Origin: Runella sp. CRIBMP
GTDB lineage: Bacteria; Bacteroidota; Bacteroidia; Cytophagales; Spirosomataceae
Assembly: GCF_009905605.1 (NCBI RefSeq)
Contig: NZ_JAAAKZ010000002.1
Span: forward strand, 806,001-870,000
Direction of reading: 5' to 3'
Length of the DNA stretch: 64,000 nucleotides
Positions within the stretch are counted from its first letter, which is position 1; the number at the start of each line of letters is the position of its first letter. Under the pieces are notes generated by a model. That model had not been told where the DNA came from and ran no database searches. It saw nothing but the letters and a program-made list of their open reading frames with translations. Shown here in pieces: positions 36,002 to 46,200 of the stretch. Made by a program: the position numbers and the translations under genes.

Positions 36002-36769
36002 TTACTTCCAAAAAAGATGTACAACCTCAATCATAATCAGGATAATAATAATCCATTCCAGACGCGTACTTTCTCTATTTTGCAGAATATCAGTAAAAAC
36101 CGTCAGGTTTTCGTGGACAATTTTTAGTTTATAATCAATATCACGGTAGCGCATTCGAAGGTCAAGCGTACGTTTGATAGCGTCGTCAATGCGTCCCAAT
36201 AATTCATTTTCCCAGGCACTGTCAGGGGCATCAAAGATGTAAAGGTCATCTACAATGCTGTTTTTGATACTGAGTGTCTTGCCAATAAACTGCATCAGTT
36301 CTTTCTGAGAACCCCTCAAACGGCCAGTTTGCTCCAACTGGCGCGTCATTTTTTTGGTATTTTTCAAAATTTCGTCACTTAGCGCCTCATAATAGTCCAA
36401 GGCAACCGACTGGGCAATATTGAGCATAATCAGCCGTAGGGCATTGGGAGATAGTTCGGGAATCGTAATGGAATTATAGTCAAAAATCACCCCTGAGCCT
36501 GGTTTAACATTTACGGCAACATCTTCGCGATAGTCTTCTGTTACGTGGTCTTTGGCATAGGTGCGAATAAATTTGAGCAGGGCACTTTCTGCCAAGTTAT
36601 CTACGCCCGCAAACGCAACCACTCCGTAGCTCAGCAGGTAAAAAAATTGATTTTCGTTGTGCTGGTACAATAATTCCGAACTGTTGGCAATGAGAGGAGG
36701 CGTGGTATATTCTGCTCGAAATTTCTTCAAATCAATTTCTTCGGCAATCTGGAAGGCTTCGACTTTCAT
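36002..36769 (-). CDS. RMD1/DUF155 family protein with C-terminal membrane anchor
   Basis: The 255-residue protein has the RMD1 (DUF155) layout: an N-terminal alpha/beta part with FFYLLSYGVVAFAG near 52, a helical middle (LDYYEALSDEILKNTKK), then ENELLGRIDDAIKRTLDLRM. The C-terminus has the family ending NLTVFTDILQNRESTRLEWI followed by a membrane helix at about 235-252. Bacterial members are uncharacterised, and yeast relatives are mitochondrial. No partner is evident nearby. Confidence 0.82.
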   Translation of the reverse strand: MKVEAFQIAEEIDLKKFRAEYTTPPLIANSSELLYQHNENQFFYLLSYGVVAFAGVDNLAESALLKFIRTYAKDHVTEDYREDVAVNVKPGSGVIFDYNSITIPELSPNALRLIMLNIAQSVALDYYEALSDEILKNTKKMTRQLEQTGRLRGSQKELMQFIGKTLSIKNSIVDDLYIFDAPDSAWENELLGRIDDAIKRTLDLRMRYRDIDYKLKIVHENLTVFTDILQNRESTRLEWIIIILIMIEVVHLFWK

Positions 36770-36888
36770 GATAAAGCAGCGATTTTAGGTCAAATTTAGC
36801 ACAAAAATAGGCAACTACTTTCTGATGCGAAAAACACCCTTAAAATCCTATCTTTTACCAATCTGGAAAATTACATTATGCAAAATTA

Positions 36889-37704
36889 TCATTTCAGGTA
36901 ATTGGCCAATTCAACATTATTTTTTACGTAAAACGAAGGGCTTTTTCCCGTAAATTCCGTAAACTCTTTGATGAAGTGGGATTGGTCATAGTAACCGTTT
37001 TTGTAGATAATATCTTGCCAATCAGCAATCTGCCAACGTTTTTGGGCTAGTTCACTGCATAAACTGCCTACCCGACGGATGCGGGCGTAATATTTGGGAC
37101 TTACGCCTACTTTCTGTAAAAACTTGCGTTCGAACTGCCGACGACACACAAAAAGCTCGTTCATCATGTCGCTAATATTGACCACTCCCCGCTGTTCCAC
37201 TATCAGGTTTGCGGCGTAGTCTATGCGGTCGAGTTCAGGATTTTTACGTAATAACTGAAGATTTAAAAACTGTTCCAGCAAGCCAATGCGTTCGGTTGGA
37301 GAAGCGGCCTCCTCTATTTTGTCGGACCATTCGTCCAAATAACGCCCCAGCACGTCACGAAGGTTGGTGCGCTCGTCAGAAAACTCGTACATCGGCAATC
37401 CAAACAGCGTATTTAAGCCCGCAGGCCGAAATACGATACCCACCATGCCTATTTTACCCGAAAGTTGAAGTTGATAGCTTTTGGTAGCCTGCCCCGTCAA
37501 GAAATTTTTGGGAACCAACCCACCGTTTAGTTTTTGGGAAGTTACCCGATAGGGTGTACCGTAGTTAAACACCATTGAAGCAAAGCCCGTCGGGGGCGAC
37601 TCGATAGGCAAGGGTTTCGACAACAACAAACTATTTTCCCACAAGAAAAAACATTCCACAAAGGGACGTAGGTGATTCGGCGGAACGAACTTTCGGTAAA
37701 GCAT
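36889..37704 (-). CDS. AraC-family transcription regulator with DUF6597-type N-terminus
   Basis: The 271-residue protein has an N-terminal effector-like domain (FVPPNHLRPFVECFFLWENS; GIVFRPAGLNTLFGLP) and a C-terminal AraC/XylS DNA-binding domain. In the latter, the first helix-turn-helix region is NISDMMNELFVCRRQFERKF and the second is around WQDIIYKNGYYDQSHFIKEF with GKSPSFY at the end. It probably controls a nearby or distant catabolic or stress gene; the SnoaL-like gene upstream on the same strand is one candidate, without direct evidence. Confidence 0.85.
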   Translation of the reverse strand: MLYRKFVPPNHLRPFVECFFLWENSLLLSKPLPIESPPTGFASMVFNYGTPYRVTSQKLNGGLVPKNFLTGQATKSYQLQLSGKIGMVGIVFRPAGLNTLFGLPMYEFSDERTNLRDVLGRYLDEWSDKIEEAASPTERIGLLEQFLNLQLLRKNPELDRIDYAANLIVEQRGVVNISDMMNELFVCRRQFERKFLQKVGVSPKYYARIRRVGSLCSELAQKRWQIADWQDIIYKNGYYDQSHFIKEFTEFTGKSPSFYVKNNVELANYLK

Positions 37705-37791
37705 TATCAGTCATGATTTACCGAAAGTACAAAGATTATACGTCACCCGCCAAACATTACAGTCGATACTTATCTAACGGTTACGGTATAT

Positions 37792-38238
37792 TTACACGCC
37801 CGTCAATTGCGCCACAAAACTCTCATGATTCCAGTTGATTTTCAGGTCGATGATTTTATCGTTTTCGTCAAAACGAAACACGAAGATATGGTCGCTGTTG
37901 AACTTCAACCCTTTGCTTGGCAATCCCATAAAGCCTTTTTTCTGCGTCCCAAAAATCGCTACTTTACAAATAATCAGCTCATCTTCCGAATACATGCTAT
38001 CGACGGTGTTATCTAAATCAGGAAAACAGTCAATCAGCAAGCTCCACACGTTTTTGCCAAATTCTTGAAAAAGTCCTTTTCCACCTTCGCCCAACGGCTC
38101 AAACCACACGGTAGCATCAGGGGTGGCGAGGTTAATCATTCGTTCGGTATCCAGCTCTTGATAAGCAGAAAAAAATTCAATGCAGGTGCCTTTGCGCGTA
38201 AGGTCGGTGATAGATTCGGCGGTTTTTGTTGTTTCCAT
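37792..38238 (-). CDS. SnoaL/NTF2-like protein
   Basis: The 148-residue protein has the alpha+beta cone layout of the NTF2 superfamily: an N-terminal helix (GTCIEFFSAYQELDTERM), ATPDATVWFEPLGEGG, and later strands DHIFVFRFDENDKIIDLKIN. Such proteins act as small-molecule binders or ester cyclases, so function cannot be assigned. It lies just upstream of the AraC gene in the same orientation. Confidence 0.7.
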   Translation of the reverse strand: METTKTAESITDLTRKGTCIEFFSAYQELDTERMINLATPDATVWFEPLGEGGKGLFQEFGKNVWSLLIDCFPDLDNTVDSMYSEDELIICKVAIFGTQKKGFMGLPSKGLKFNSDHIFVFRFDENDKIIDLKINWNHESFVAQLTGV

Positions 38239-38322
38239 GTTAAAGAAGGGATAGAGGGTAAAATAGTTTGTGCAACCACAGAGAAACGGAGGGCACTGAG
38301 GTAGAATGCCTTTGGTAAAAGA

Positions 38323-38934
38323 TTACTTAGGGTAATTTGGATGTGTTTTGATTCGGCGAATCTGACGTAAGTGTCGGTCTACGTGACCGTAATGAATGAT
38401 GTAAATTTGGGCCAAATCACGATGATTTCCGTCTTTGCCTTCTCGAACAATCATCCGATAGTTGAGCTTCGACTTCTCAATAGCACCGATAATTTCGTCG
38501 TATTTACCATTGAAAATTTTGAGGTTATTTTCATCTTTTATCAATCCTGTCGGAATCGTAAAATCTGGCGAAGTATGCGGGTTGGTTTCGTAAATAAATG
38601 AGGTATTTACACTGTCTGACTTACAGACAGCCGCCAAATCGGGACGCTCCCCAAAATAGGTAGCCGACCGACCGTCGAACTGAGTCAACAAAGACCACAT
38701 ATTTAGGTGCTCCAATACCTGCCCGATAGTCCATTTGTCAGGGCCTTCCTTAAAATTCCATTGTGCCGAAGTAAGTGTACTAGTTTCTTGGTTGATTTCT
38801 GCTTTGGTACGTTTGTATTGGTTGACCAACGCGCGGCGGTCAGCTTCCGTCCAACTTTTTTGTGGGGCGGTTTCTTGCGCCCAAATTGGACAAATTTCTG
38901 AGAATAGGATTAAAATCAGGAATAACTTCTTCAT
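38323..38934 (-). CDS. Secreted DinB-like protein, first of two neighbours
   Basis: A signal peptide (residues 1-19, ending CPIWAQ) precedes a four-helix DinB_2-type domain. The metal-ligand-type His appear in VLEHLNMW (about 84) and, near the end, IYIIHYGHVDRHLRQIRRI. DinB/YfiT-like proteins bind a divalent metal; most have unknown substrates. It starts 24 nt after the stop of another secreted DinB-like gene, so the two probably form an operon. Confidence 0.75.
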   Translation of the reverse strand: MKKLFLILILFSEICPIWAQETAPQKSWTEADRRALVNQYKRTKAEINQETSTLTSAQWNFKEGPDKWTIGQVLEHLNMWSLLTQFDGRSATYFGERPDLAAVCKSDSVNTSFIYETNPHTSPDFTIPTGLIKDENNLKIFNGKYDEIIGAIEKSKLNYRMIVREGKDGNHRDLAQIYIIHYGHVDRHLRQIRRIKTHPNYPK

Positions 38935-38958
38935 GTTAATTGTTGGTTATTTCGGATT

Positions 38959-39477
38959 TTAAAACAATCCTTCTGCGGGTGGTTTGATACCTTTCAGACG
39001 CAGATAAATGGTGGTTTGTCCACGGTGGTGGCACATGTGCTCAAACGATTTTGTAAGCGCACTGTCAGCCGTCAGTTCTTGGCCAAATACTTTTACTTTC
39101 TTGGCCAAGTCTTCTTCCGACATTGCCTTGATGGCTTCGATGGTAAAATCAATACTCTGCATTACCGTTTTAGTTACGGTGGCTTTTGAGTGGTCTGCCG
39201 ATTTTTCGGCGGAGCCTTGGTAAGGGCTGGCTTTACCGCTGGCAGATGAAGCAAACGCAAAATTGGCATCTGCAACGTGCATCATTTGTTGGGAGTAACT
39301 GCGGATTTCGGGCGTAGGTTTGAAAGAATAACCATCTTCTGGCATCGCGGCCAAATACTCTGTCATAAATTTTTTGCCCCGTTCCCAATCGGCCAAGAGT
39401 CTCGATTTAGCATTTTGGGCGTTGATAGCCTGTCCAAAAAAGGAAAGCAAGAATAAGATAATGAGCAATTTTTTCAT
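38959..39477 (-). CDS. Secreted DinB-like protein, second of two neighbours
   Basis: The preferred start ATG 39477 gives a clean signal peptide (MKKLLIILFLLSFFGQAINA). The frame is open to 39579, but the extra part looks non-coding. The mature domain is a DinB-type four-helix bundle with candidate metal-ligand His in QMMHVADANFAF and in FEHMCHHRGQTTIYLRLKG. It lies between an Lrp-type regulator gene and its paralogue, all on the minus strand. The target is unknown. Confidence 0.78.
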   Translation of the reverse strand: MKKLLIILFLLSFFGQAINAQNAKSRLLADWERGKKFMTEYLAAMPEDGYSFKPTPEIRSYSQQMMHVADANFAFASSASGKASPYQGSAEKSADHSKATVTKTVMQSIDFTIEAIKAMSEEDLAKKVKVFGQELTADSALTKSFEHMCHHRGQTTIYLRLKGIKPPAEGLF

Positions 39478-39578
39478 TTGTATAATTGATTTGTTTGACG
39501 ATTCAAAATTACTATTCTGTTTGTAACGGTGATTGTAAAAATGCGACATTTTGTAGCAGATAAGCCCCCACCCTGCCA

Positions 39579-40040
39579 CTAAACCTTCAGGGCGGTTTCG
39601 TGCTTGATTTCACTCATTACAAATATGCTGTGGGTATTGCCGATGCTATCCAACGCCCCGAGTTTTTCCATCAAAAAGCGCTGGTATTCTGGCATATCAT
39701 TCACCACCACTTTGAGCATAAAATCATATTCACCCGAGATGTTGTAGCACTCCATCACTTCTTCAAAGGTCATAACTGCCGATACAAACTTCTCGCCATT
39801 GGCGCGGCTGTGTTCTTTCAACGAAACATTACAGAATGCCACCAAATTTTTACCAATTCCTTCCCGATTGACCAAAGCAACGTATTTTTTAATGATTCCT
39901 TCCCGTTCAAGTTTACGTACTCTTTCGTACACGGGCGTATAGGAAAGATTCAACTGGGAGGCCAATTCTTTGGTGGTCAAAAGGGCATTTTGCTGTAAAA
40001 AGCGTAAAATACCACGGTCGGTTGTGTCTAATTTTAGCAT
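39579..40040 (-). CDS. Lrp/AsnC-family transcription regulator
   Basis: The 153-residue protein has an N-terminal winged helix (LDTTDRGILRFLQQNALLTT; LASQLNLSYTPVYERVRKLE) and a C-terminal RAM ligand-binding domain (YNISGEYDFMLKVVVNDMPE). Lrp-type regulators sense amino acids and bind DNA as oligomers. The divergent upstream region of 299 nt is very AT-rich and contains AGATATAATATCT and TTTAATTTATTTTATC, fitting AT-rich Lrp sites, so autoregulation is plausible. Confidence 0.88.
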   Translation of the reverse strand: MLKLDTTDRGILRFLQQNALLTTKELASQLNLSYTPVYERVRKLEREGIIKKYVALVNREGIGKNLVAFCNVSLKEHSRANGEKFVSAVMTFEEVMECYNISGEYDFMLKVVVNDMPEYQRFLMEKLGALDSIGNTHSIFVMSEIKHETALKV

Positions 40041-40339
40041 AGGATATTGGGGAATAATTTGCGCACAATCAGATATAATATCTTACAAATAAACAAATTT
40101 AATTTATTTTATCTAACACTAATCCCATGAGTTTATTCTTTAAAGACCAGAATTTTGCATAAATTCCTCATTTTGGGTACTATTTTCTACAATTAAAAAA
40201 AATATCCGAATAGGTCCAAAACAAACAAACAAGCCTAACAATTTAAATATCAGATAGTTAATTAAATTTATATACATTCAACTGTTCTTAGGCATGTATT
40301 TTTAGGCGGTATGTTTACACCAAACGGTATAAATATATC
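40041..40339. other. AT-rich divergent control region between the Lrp-type gene and the OmpA-like gene
   Basis: This 299-nt gap shows no gene that I can support. It is strongly AT-rich, with the dyad AGATATAATATCT near 40073-40085 and runs of A and T nearby, suggesting binding sites for the Lrp-type regulator. No exact TAnnTTTG box was found near the OmpA-like start. Confidence 0.4.
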
Positions 40340-41074
40340 ATGAAAGCAATAACATCTTATTTAATCGCAACCTACATCATTGTGTTGTCGATTTGTAACG
40401 TGGGGGTAGCTTCCGCTCAACAGTCAACAAAGAAAAAAACAACGACTGCTCAAAAAGCTAAACTAAAAAAATCCCAAAGAGGAGCATTAATCGGCGTAGG
40501 CGCTGGCGCAGTTATTGGCGGTATTATCGGTAAAAACAATAAAAATACGGCCATTGGGGCCATCATTGGGGCTACCGTGGGCGGTGCGGCAGGAGCCATC
40601 ATTGGCAATCACATGGACAAGCAAGCCGAAAAACTTAGTAAGGATTTGGGCAATACCGCTCGCGTCGAACGTGTTGGCGAAGGCGTAAAATTAACTTTCG
40701 ACAATGCCCTACTGTTTGACTTCGGCTCCTCACAGTTGCGCAGCCAAACCCAAGAAAGCCTGCGAAATATGGCTCAAACGCTTAAAACAGACGGTAAAAC
40801 CAATTTATTGGTCGAAGGACACACCGATAGTGTAGGCTCAACAGAGTTTAACCGCGCACTTTCCGAAAAACGCGCCCGGGCGGTGTCAGATTTCTTGATT
40901 AGCGAAGGGGTTCCTGCTAGTCGTTTTAAAATTGTTGGTCAAGGAGAGTCAGCCCCCATTGCCTCCAACAGCACCGAAACAGGACGTCAACAAAACCGCC
41001 GGGTAGAGATGGCACTATATGCCAGCGAAGAAATGAAAAAAGCCGCACAAAATGGCGCTATCAGCCTTAAATAG
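40340..41074 (+). CDS. OmpA-family protein with glycine-zipper segments
   Basis: A signal peptide (about 1-26, ending ASAQQ) is followed by a Lys-rich linker and two glycine-zipper helices (GALIGVGAGAVIGGIIG and AIGAIIGATVGGAAGAIIG). The C-terminal OmpA-type peptidoglycan-binding domain has LLVEGHTDSVGSTEFNRALS and GRQQNRRVEM. It likely anchors the outer membrane to peptidoglycan. It leads a three-gene cluster of envelope proteins with 56-62-nt gaps. Confidence 0.9.
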   Translation: MKAITSYLIATYIIVLSICNVGVASAQQSTKKKTTTAQKAKLKKSQRGALIGVGAGAVIGGIIGKNNKNTAIGAIIGATVGGAAGAIIGNHMDKQAEKLSKDLGNTARVERVGEGVKLTFDNALLFDFGSSQLRSQTQESLRNMAQTLKTDGKTNLLVEGHTDSVGSTEFNRALSEKRARAVSDFLISEGVPASRFKIVGQGESAPIASNSTETGRQQNRRVEMALYASEEMKKAAQNGAISLK

Positions 41075-41136
41075 TCCATCTAGTAAGTACCGTGAAGTCC
41101 CTAACTTTACACCGTAAAACAATTATTCCCAATACA

Positions 41137-41613
41137 ATGAACAGGTTATTTATTTTGCTGTATGGAACAGCATTTTTCTTTCTCAGCACACAATCAGGGT
41201 GGTCGCAAGATTATCGTACGGGTATCGGCCTTCGGGCTGGCGGCCCCAATGGACTGACAATCAAGCACTTCACAAAACCAAAAGTAGCCGTCGAAGGGAT
41301 TATCTCTTCCCGCTGGAGAGGCTTAGGCTTTACAGGACTCATCGAAGGGCACGCCCGCGCTTTTGACGTCAAACGCCTTAATTTTATTTATGGTGCAGGT
41401 GCTCACGTTTATTTTTGGGGTGAAAGCAAAAGAGGTTATTCACCTTATGGACGCAGTAGCGTGGTGGGGATAGACGGAATTTTAGGGCTAGAGTACAACT
41501 TCCGCGAAATTCCCATCAACATCAGCATCGACTGGAAACCGACGTTCAATCTTAATGTAGATGATGGTTTTTGGGGAGACGATGGAGCGCTTTCCATTCG
41601 CTACATCTTCTAA
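41137..41613 (+). CDS. Small outer-membrane beta-barrel-like protein
   Basis: The 158-residue product has a signal peptide ending QSGWSQ (about 1-22) and a mature part of alternating aromatic/polar strands rich in Gly and Arg, ending DGALSIRYIF with the aromatic C-terminus usual for barrels. The frame is open to 41092 from a GTG, but ATG 41137 is preferred because it gives the signal peptide. It is the second gene of the OmpA-led cluster. Family uncertain. Confidence 0.75.
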   Translation: MNRLFILLYGTAFFFLSTQSGWSQDYRTGIGLRAGGPNGLTIKHFTKPKVAVEGIISSRWRGLGFTGLIEGHARAFDVKRLNFIYGAGAHVYFWGESKRGYSPYGRSSVVGIDGILGLEYNFREIPINISIDWKPTFNLNVDDGFWGDDGALSIRYIF

Positions 41614-41669
41614 AAACAACACCTATATCCACACATAGTTTATATCCAACTTACTTAACTAAGGAAGCC

Positions 41670-42299
41670 ATGAAAATCAGATTAATGTCCGCAATCATTT
41701 GTATTGCCACGGGTTTGGTCCAAACCGCAAACGCCCAAGAAGCCCATTCTCGTTCGGGTATTCGGGGAGGATTAAACGTCTCAAATTTATACCTAAAAGA
41801 CGTTACCGACCGCAATCCCCGTTACGGGTTTCACGCAAGTTTGTTTACCCAAGTACCTCTCATAAAGGGAGTGCTTTATTTACAACCCGAGCTTGGCTAT
41901 TCTACCAAAGGCGTTACGGCCCGGTATAATTTATTAAACAATACCTTCCGGGGCGAGAATTCTTTTAAACTTGATTATCTCGAAATACCCGTATTAGCCA
42001 CCGTAAAAGTGGGCAATTTTGTCGATATCCACGGGGGTGTCTACGGAGGGTTTCTGGCCAACGCCTCCACCGAAAGTAAGAGTGACGCTGGATTTGCAGC
42101 CACCACGCTCAACCGCGACAATTTCAACAGTTTTGACTACGGTCTTTCGGCTGGATTGAGTATTTACTTCGGGAAGTTGATGTTGGGAACACGCTACAAT
42201 TATGGACTACGTCCTGTAGCACAAAGCGACGCCGCAAAGGTATTTTTAGGAAATGCCAAGAATTCCGCAGCCCAAATATCTCTAGGAATTACGTTCTAG
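41670..42299 (+). CDS. PorT-type outer-membrane beta-barrel protein
   Basis: ATG 41670 gives a signal peptide (MKIRLMSAIICIATGLVQTA, cleaved near NAQ). The mature protein follows the PorT-like pattern: GIRGGLNVSNL, LYLQPELGYSTKGV, LDYLEIPVLATVKVG, GVYGGFLA and a closing ISLGITF. About eight strands are expected. The family is abundant in Bacteroidota outer membranes, and some members belong to type IX secretion, though this one cannot be tied to it. It ends the cluster, followed by a strong terminator. Confidence 0.85.
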   Translation: MKIRLMSAIICIATGLVQTANAQEAHSRSGIRGGLNVSNLYLKDVTDRNPRYGFHASLFTQVPLIKGVLYLQPELGYSTKGVTARYNLLNNTFRGENSFKLDYLEIPVLATVKVGNFVDIHGGVYGGFLANASTESKSDAGFAATTLNRDNFNSFDYGLSAGLSIYFGKLMLGTRYNYGLRPVAQSDAAKVFLGNAKNSAAQISLGITF

Positions 42300-42329
42300 T
42301 AACAACGCTAAAGTATATCATAATGATTC

Positions 42330-42362
42330 TCCCCATCAGACAAGTCTGATGGGGATTTTTTG
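42330..42362 (+). terminator. Intrinsic terminator after the envelope cluster
   Basis: TCCCCATCAGA (42330-42340) and TCTGATGGGGA (42345-42355) form an 11-bp stem with a 4-nt loop, followed by seven T. Confidence 0.92.
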
Positions 42363-42509
42363 TGCTTTAGATGCTGGATAATTTATCTATTTCATGAATT
42401 CACTACCCTATAAAAAGTATATATTATTTATAAAACCTTACGATACCCTATTTATTATCTATTTTGTTTCACTTATCTCCAATTATCGTCTAATAAGCGT
42501 CGTAATCAT

Positions 42510-42528
42510 TACTTTTGTCGTAATTTTG
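42510..42528 (+). promoter_or_regulatory. Two overlapping-type -7 boxes before the L,D-transpeptidase gene
   Basis: TACTTTTG (42510-42517) and TAATTTTG (42521-42528) both fit TAnnTTTG. The second is 28 nt before the ATG at 42557. Confidence 0.4.
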
Positions 42529-42556
42529 TATTTTCCATTTTCCGACAAAAAAATGT

Positions 42557-43255
42557 ATGCCTTATCGGGCTTTTCTACTTTTATTGTTTGCAATGAACGC
42601 TTTCGGCCAGCCATTCCCAGTCAGTGAACGCTCCCGTGAGGTGACTGTTAGAATAACGAAATCACTGAAAAGCGAATTTGTAACGAGTGGATTGGAATGG
42701 GGAAGCCCAGTTTTTATTAGAATATTTAAAGAGTCCAAACGACTGGAAATTTGGATTAAAAACGGAAAACGTTTTGCACTTTTTAAAACATATCCGATTT
42801 GTCATTTTTCTGGGCAATTGGGCCCAAAAACAAAAGAGGGTGATTTGCAGGCGCCCGAAGGGTTTTACGAAGTCAGCCCCGCTCAAATGAATCCCAACAG
42901 CGACTATCATCTGTCGTTCAATTTGGGGTACCCAAATGCATTCGATCGGGCCCAAAATTACACGGGCAGTTTTTTAATGGTGCATGGAAAATGTGTCTCT
43001 GTAGGCTGTTATGCAATGACCGATGCGTACATTGAAGAGATTTACACATTGGTTCAAACGGCCTTTGAATTCGGCCAGAAAACCGTTGCCGTTCATGCCT
43101 TTCCGTTTGAAATAACGTCCCAAAATTTGGCCAATTATGACACCCACCCGTCCGCTGATTTTTGGAAAACCATCAGTGAGGGTTATAGCCTTTTTGAAAA
43201 AAACGCCTTCCCGCCCCGCGTGAACGTGAAAAGAAAAAAGTATGTTTTTAAGTAA
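42557..43255 (+). CDS. L,D-transpeptidase (YafK type)
   Basis: A signal peptide (1-17, ending NAFG) precedes a YkuD-fold domain with the catalytic segment [19 protein letters not shown] (His143, Cys151). The preceding [18 protein letters not shown] is characteristic of YafK-like enzymes. These act on peptidoglycan cross-links or hydrolyse protein-peptidoglycan links in the periplasm. It is 35 nt upstream of metH in the same direction and may share its transcript. Confidence 0.85.
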   Translation: MPYRAFLLLLFAMNAFGQPFPVSERSREVTVRITKSLKSEFVTSGLEWGSPVFIRIFKESKRLEIWIKNGKRFALFKTYPICHFSGQLGPKTKEGDLQAPEGFYEVSPAQMNPNSDYHLSFNLGYPNAFDRAQNYTGSFLMVHGKCVSVGCYAMTDAYIEEIYTLVQTAFEFGQKTVAVHAFPFEITSQNLANYDTHPSADFWKTISEGYSLFEKNAFPPRVNVKRKKYVFK

Positions 43256-43290
43256 AACTGCTCTTAAAGAGCCCACAATTTAGTAGCAAC

Positions 43291-46200
43291 ATGCAAAACC
43301 CCGACATTCAGGAAATTTTAAAATCTCGTATCCTTGTGCTCGACGGCGCGATGGGCTCGATGATTCAACGCTATAAATTGACCGACGAAGATTACCGCGG
43401 CAAACGCTTCAAAGACTTTCCACACGAACTTAAAGGCAACAACGATTTATTGTCATTGACCCGCCCCGACGTGATTCAGGAAATCCACGAAGCCTACCTC
43501 GAAGCAGGAGCCGATATCATCGAAACCAATACCTTCAGCGGTACAACCATCGCCATGGCCGACTACCACATGGAAGACTTGGTGTACGAGCTCAATTACG
43601 AATCGGCTCGCTTGACGCGGGAGGCGTGTGACAAGTACACCGCCCTCAATCCCGACAAACCCCGTTTTGTAGCAGGCTCTATCGGACCCACCAACCGCAC
43701 GGCTTCCCTTTCGCCCGATGTCAACGACCCAGGCTACCGCGCCGTAACGTTCGATGAACTGGTCGATGCTTACTACGAGCAGGTACAGGCACTCACCGAC
43801 GGCGGTGCGGATGTGTTGTTGGTCGAAACCATTTTTGACACACTCAACGCCAAAGCCGCGCTGTACGCCATTGATTTATATTTTGACGATGTCAAAAAAG
43901 GAACGTTGCGGCCCATCAGAGGGGCGTTCCAACCACCGTCGGTCAATACGACAAAAACCCAGTTGCCCATCATGGTATCGGGCACCATTACCGATGCCTC
44001 AGGCCGCACGCTTTCGGGCCAAACCACCGAAGCATTCCTGACGTCGGTGTCGCACATGCCTTTGCTTTCCATTGGTTTGAACTGCGCTTTGGGGGCCGAT
44101 TTGATGCGCCCTTACGTGCAAACCTTGGCCACGCAAGCCCCATTTTACACGTCGGCACACCCCAACGCGGGCTTGCCCAACGAAATGGGAGAATACGACC
44201 AAACGCCTGAGCAGATGGCCGTTATCATTGATGACTTTCTGCAAAATCGGTTCATTAATATTATCGGTGGTTGCTGCGGAACCACCCCACCACACATCAA
44301 AGCCATTGCCGACGTAGCCGCCAAATACGAACCACGTGACATTCCGGCAGACGACCATATTCAAAAATTGTCGGGGCTAGAGCCGCTCAAAATCACGAAA
44401 GAGACCAATTTCGTAAACATCGGCGAGCGCTGTAACGTGACGGGTTCCAAGAAATTTGCCCGCTTGGTGCGCGAAGGCAACTACGACGCGGCCATCGCCG
44501 TAGCCCGCGAACAAGTAGATACGGGGGCACAGGTACTCGACATCAACATGGACGAAGGGATGATTGACGGAGTACAGGCCATGACCAAATTCTGTAACCT
44601 GCTCATGGCCGAGCCCGACATTGCCCGCGTGCCGTTTATGGTCGATTCGTCAAAATGGGAGGTAATCGAAGCGGGTTTGAAGTGTTTGCAAGGCAAAGCT
44701 ATTGTCAACTCCATCTCCCTCAAAGAAGGCGAAGAAAAATTTATTCAGCAGGCCGAAAAAGTACGTCGCTACGGGGCTTCCGTGGTGGTTATGGCCTTTG
44801 ACGAAATAGGTCAGGCCGACAACTACGAGCGTCGCCTCGAAATTTGCGAACGGGCGTATTGGATTTTGGTCAACAAAGTAGGTTTCCCTCCACAGGACAT
44901 CATTTTTGACCCCAACATCCTGACCGTCGGTACGGGGATGGAAGAACATAACAACTACGCGGTAGACTTCATCAACGCGACCCGCTGGATAAAAGAGCAT
45001 TTGCCCTACGCCAAAGTAAGCGGTGGGGTTTCCAACGTGTCGTTTTCGTTCAGAGGCAATGAGCCCGTACGCGAAGCTATTCACACCGTGTTTTTGTACC
45101 ACGCCATCAAAGCAGGTATGGACATGGGTATCGTGAATGCGGGACAGTTGGGCGTTTATGACGACCTGCCCAAAGATATGCTCGAACACTGCGAAGACCT
45201 CATCCTAAACCGTCGCCCCGACGCGACCGAACGAATGCTGGCCTTTGCCGAAACTGTCAAATCTAAAGGCAAAGAACAGGTCATTGATACGGCATGGCGC
45301 GACCAGCCCGTAGCCAAACGCCTCGAACACGCGCTTATCAAAGGATTGACCGAGTATATCGACCAAGACGTAGAAGAAGCCCGTCAAACGGTAGAAAAAC
45401 CGCTGCACGTAATCGAAGGGCCACTCATGGACGGCATGAACGTGGTGGGTGATTTGTTTGGAGAAGGAAAAATGTTTTTGCCCCAAGTGGTAAAATCGGC
45501 GCGTGTAATGAAAAAGGCCGTAGCCTATCTGCTGCCTTTCATTGAAGAAGAAAAACTCGCCTTCCCGTCAGCAACGGAGTCAGGGATTTCCAAAATTTTA
45601 TTGGCAACGGTCAAAGGCGACGTTCACGACATTGGTAAAAACATCGTCGGTGTGGTTTTAGGTTGTAACAACTACGAAATCATTGACCTTGGTGTGATGG
45701 TGCCAACTGATAAGATTTTGGCCGCCGCCAAAGAACACAACGTAGACATCATCGGGCTTTCGGGCCTAATTACGCCTTCGCTCGACGAGATGGTGGGCGT
45801 GGCCAAAGAAATGGAACGTCAGGGTTTTAAAGTGCCGTTGCTGATTGGCGGTGCTACTACTTCACGCATTCACACGGCCGTAAAGATAGACCCGCATTAC
45901 AGTGGTCCCGTGATTCACGTATTGGATGCGAGCCGTGCAGTGCCAGTAGCTGGAAAATTGACCCAAAACGAACAAACATACGCCGAAGCACTGGCCGACA
46001 TCAAGAAAGAATACGCCAAACTCCGCGAAGACCACGCGAAGCGGCAGCAGGCCAAAGAAGCCGTGACGATTGAAGCGGCAAGGGCCAATAAAACCAAAAT
46101 CGACTGGGAAGCCTTCACTCCTACCAAACCCAAATTTTTGGGTAATAAATATTTCTACGATTATCCACTGGAAGACATTGCCAAATACATCGACTGGACG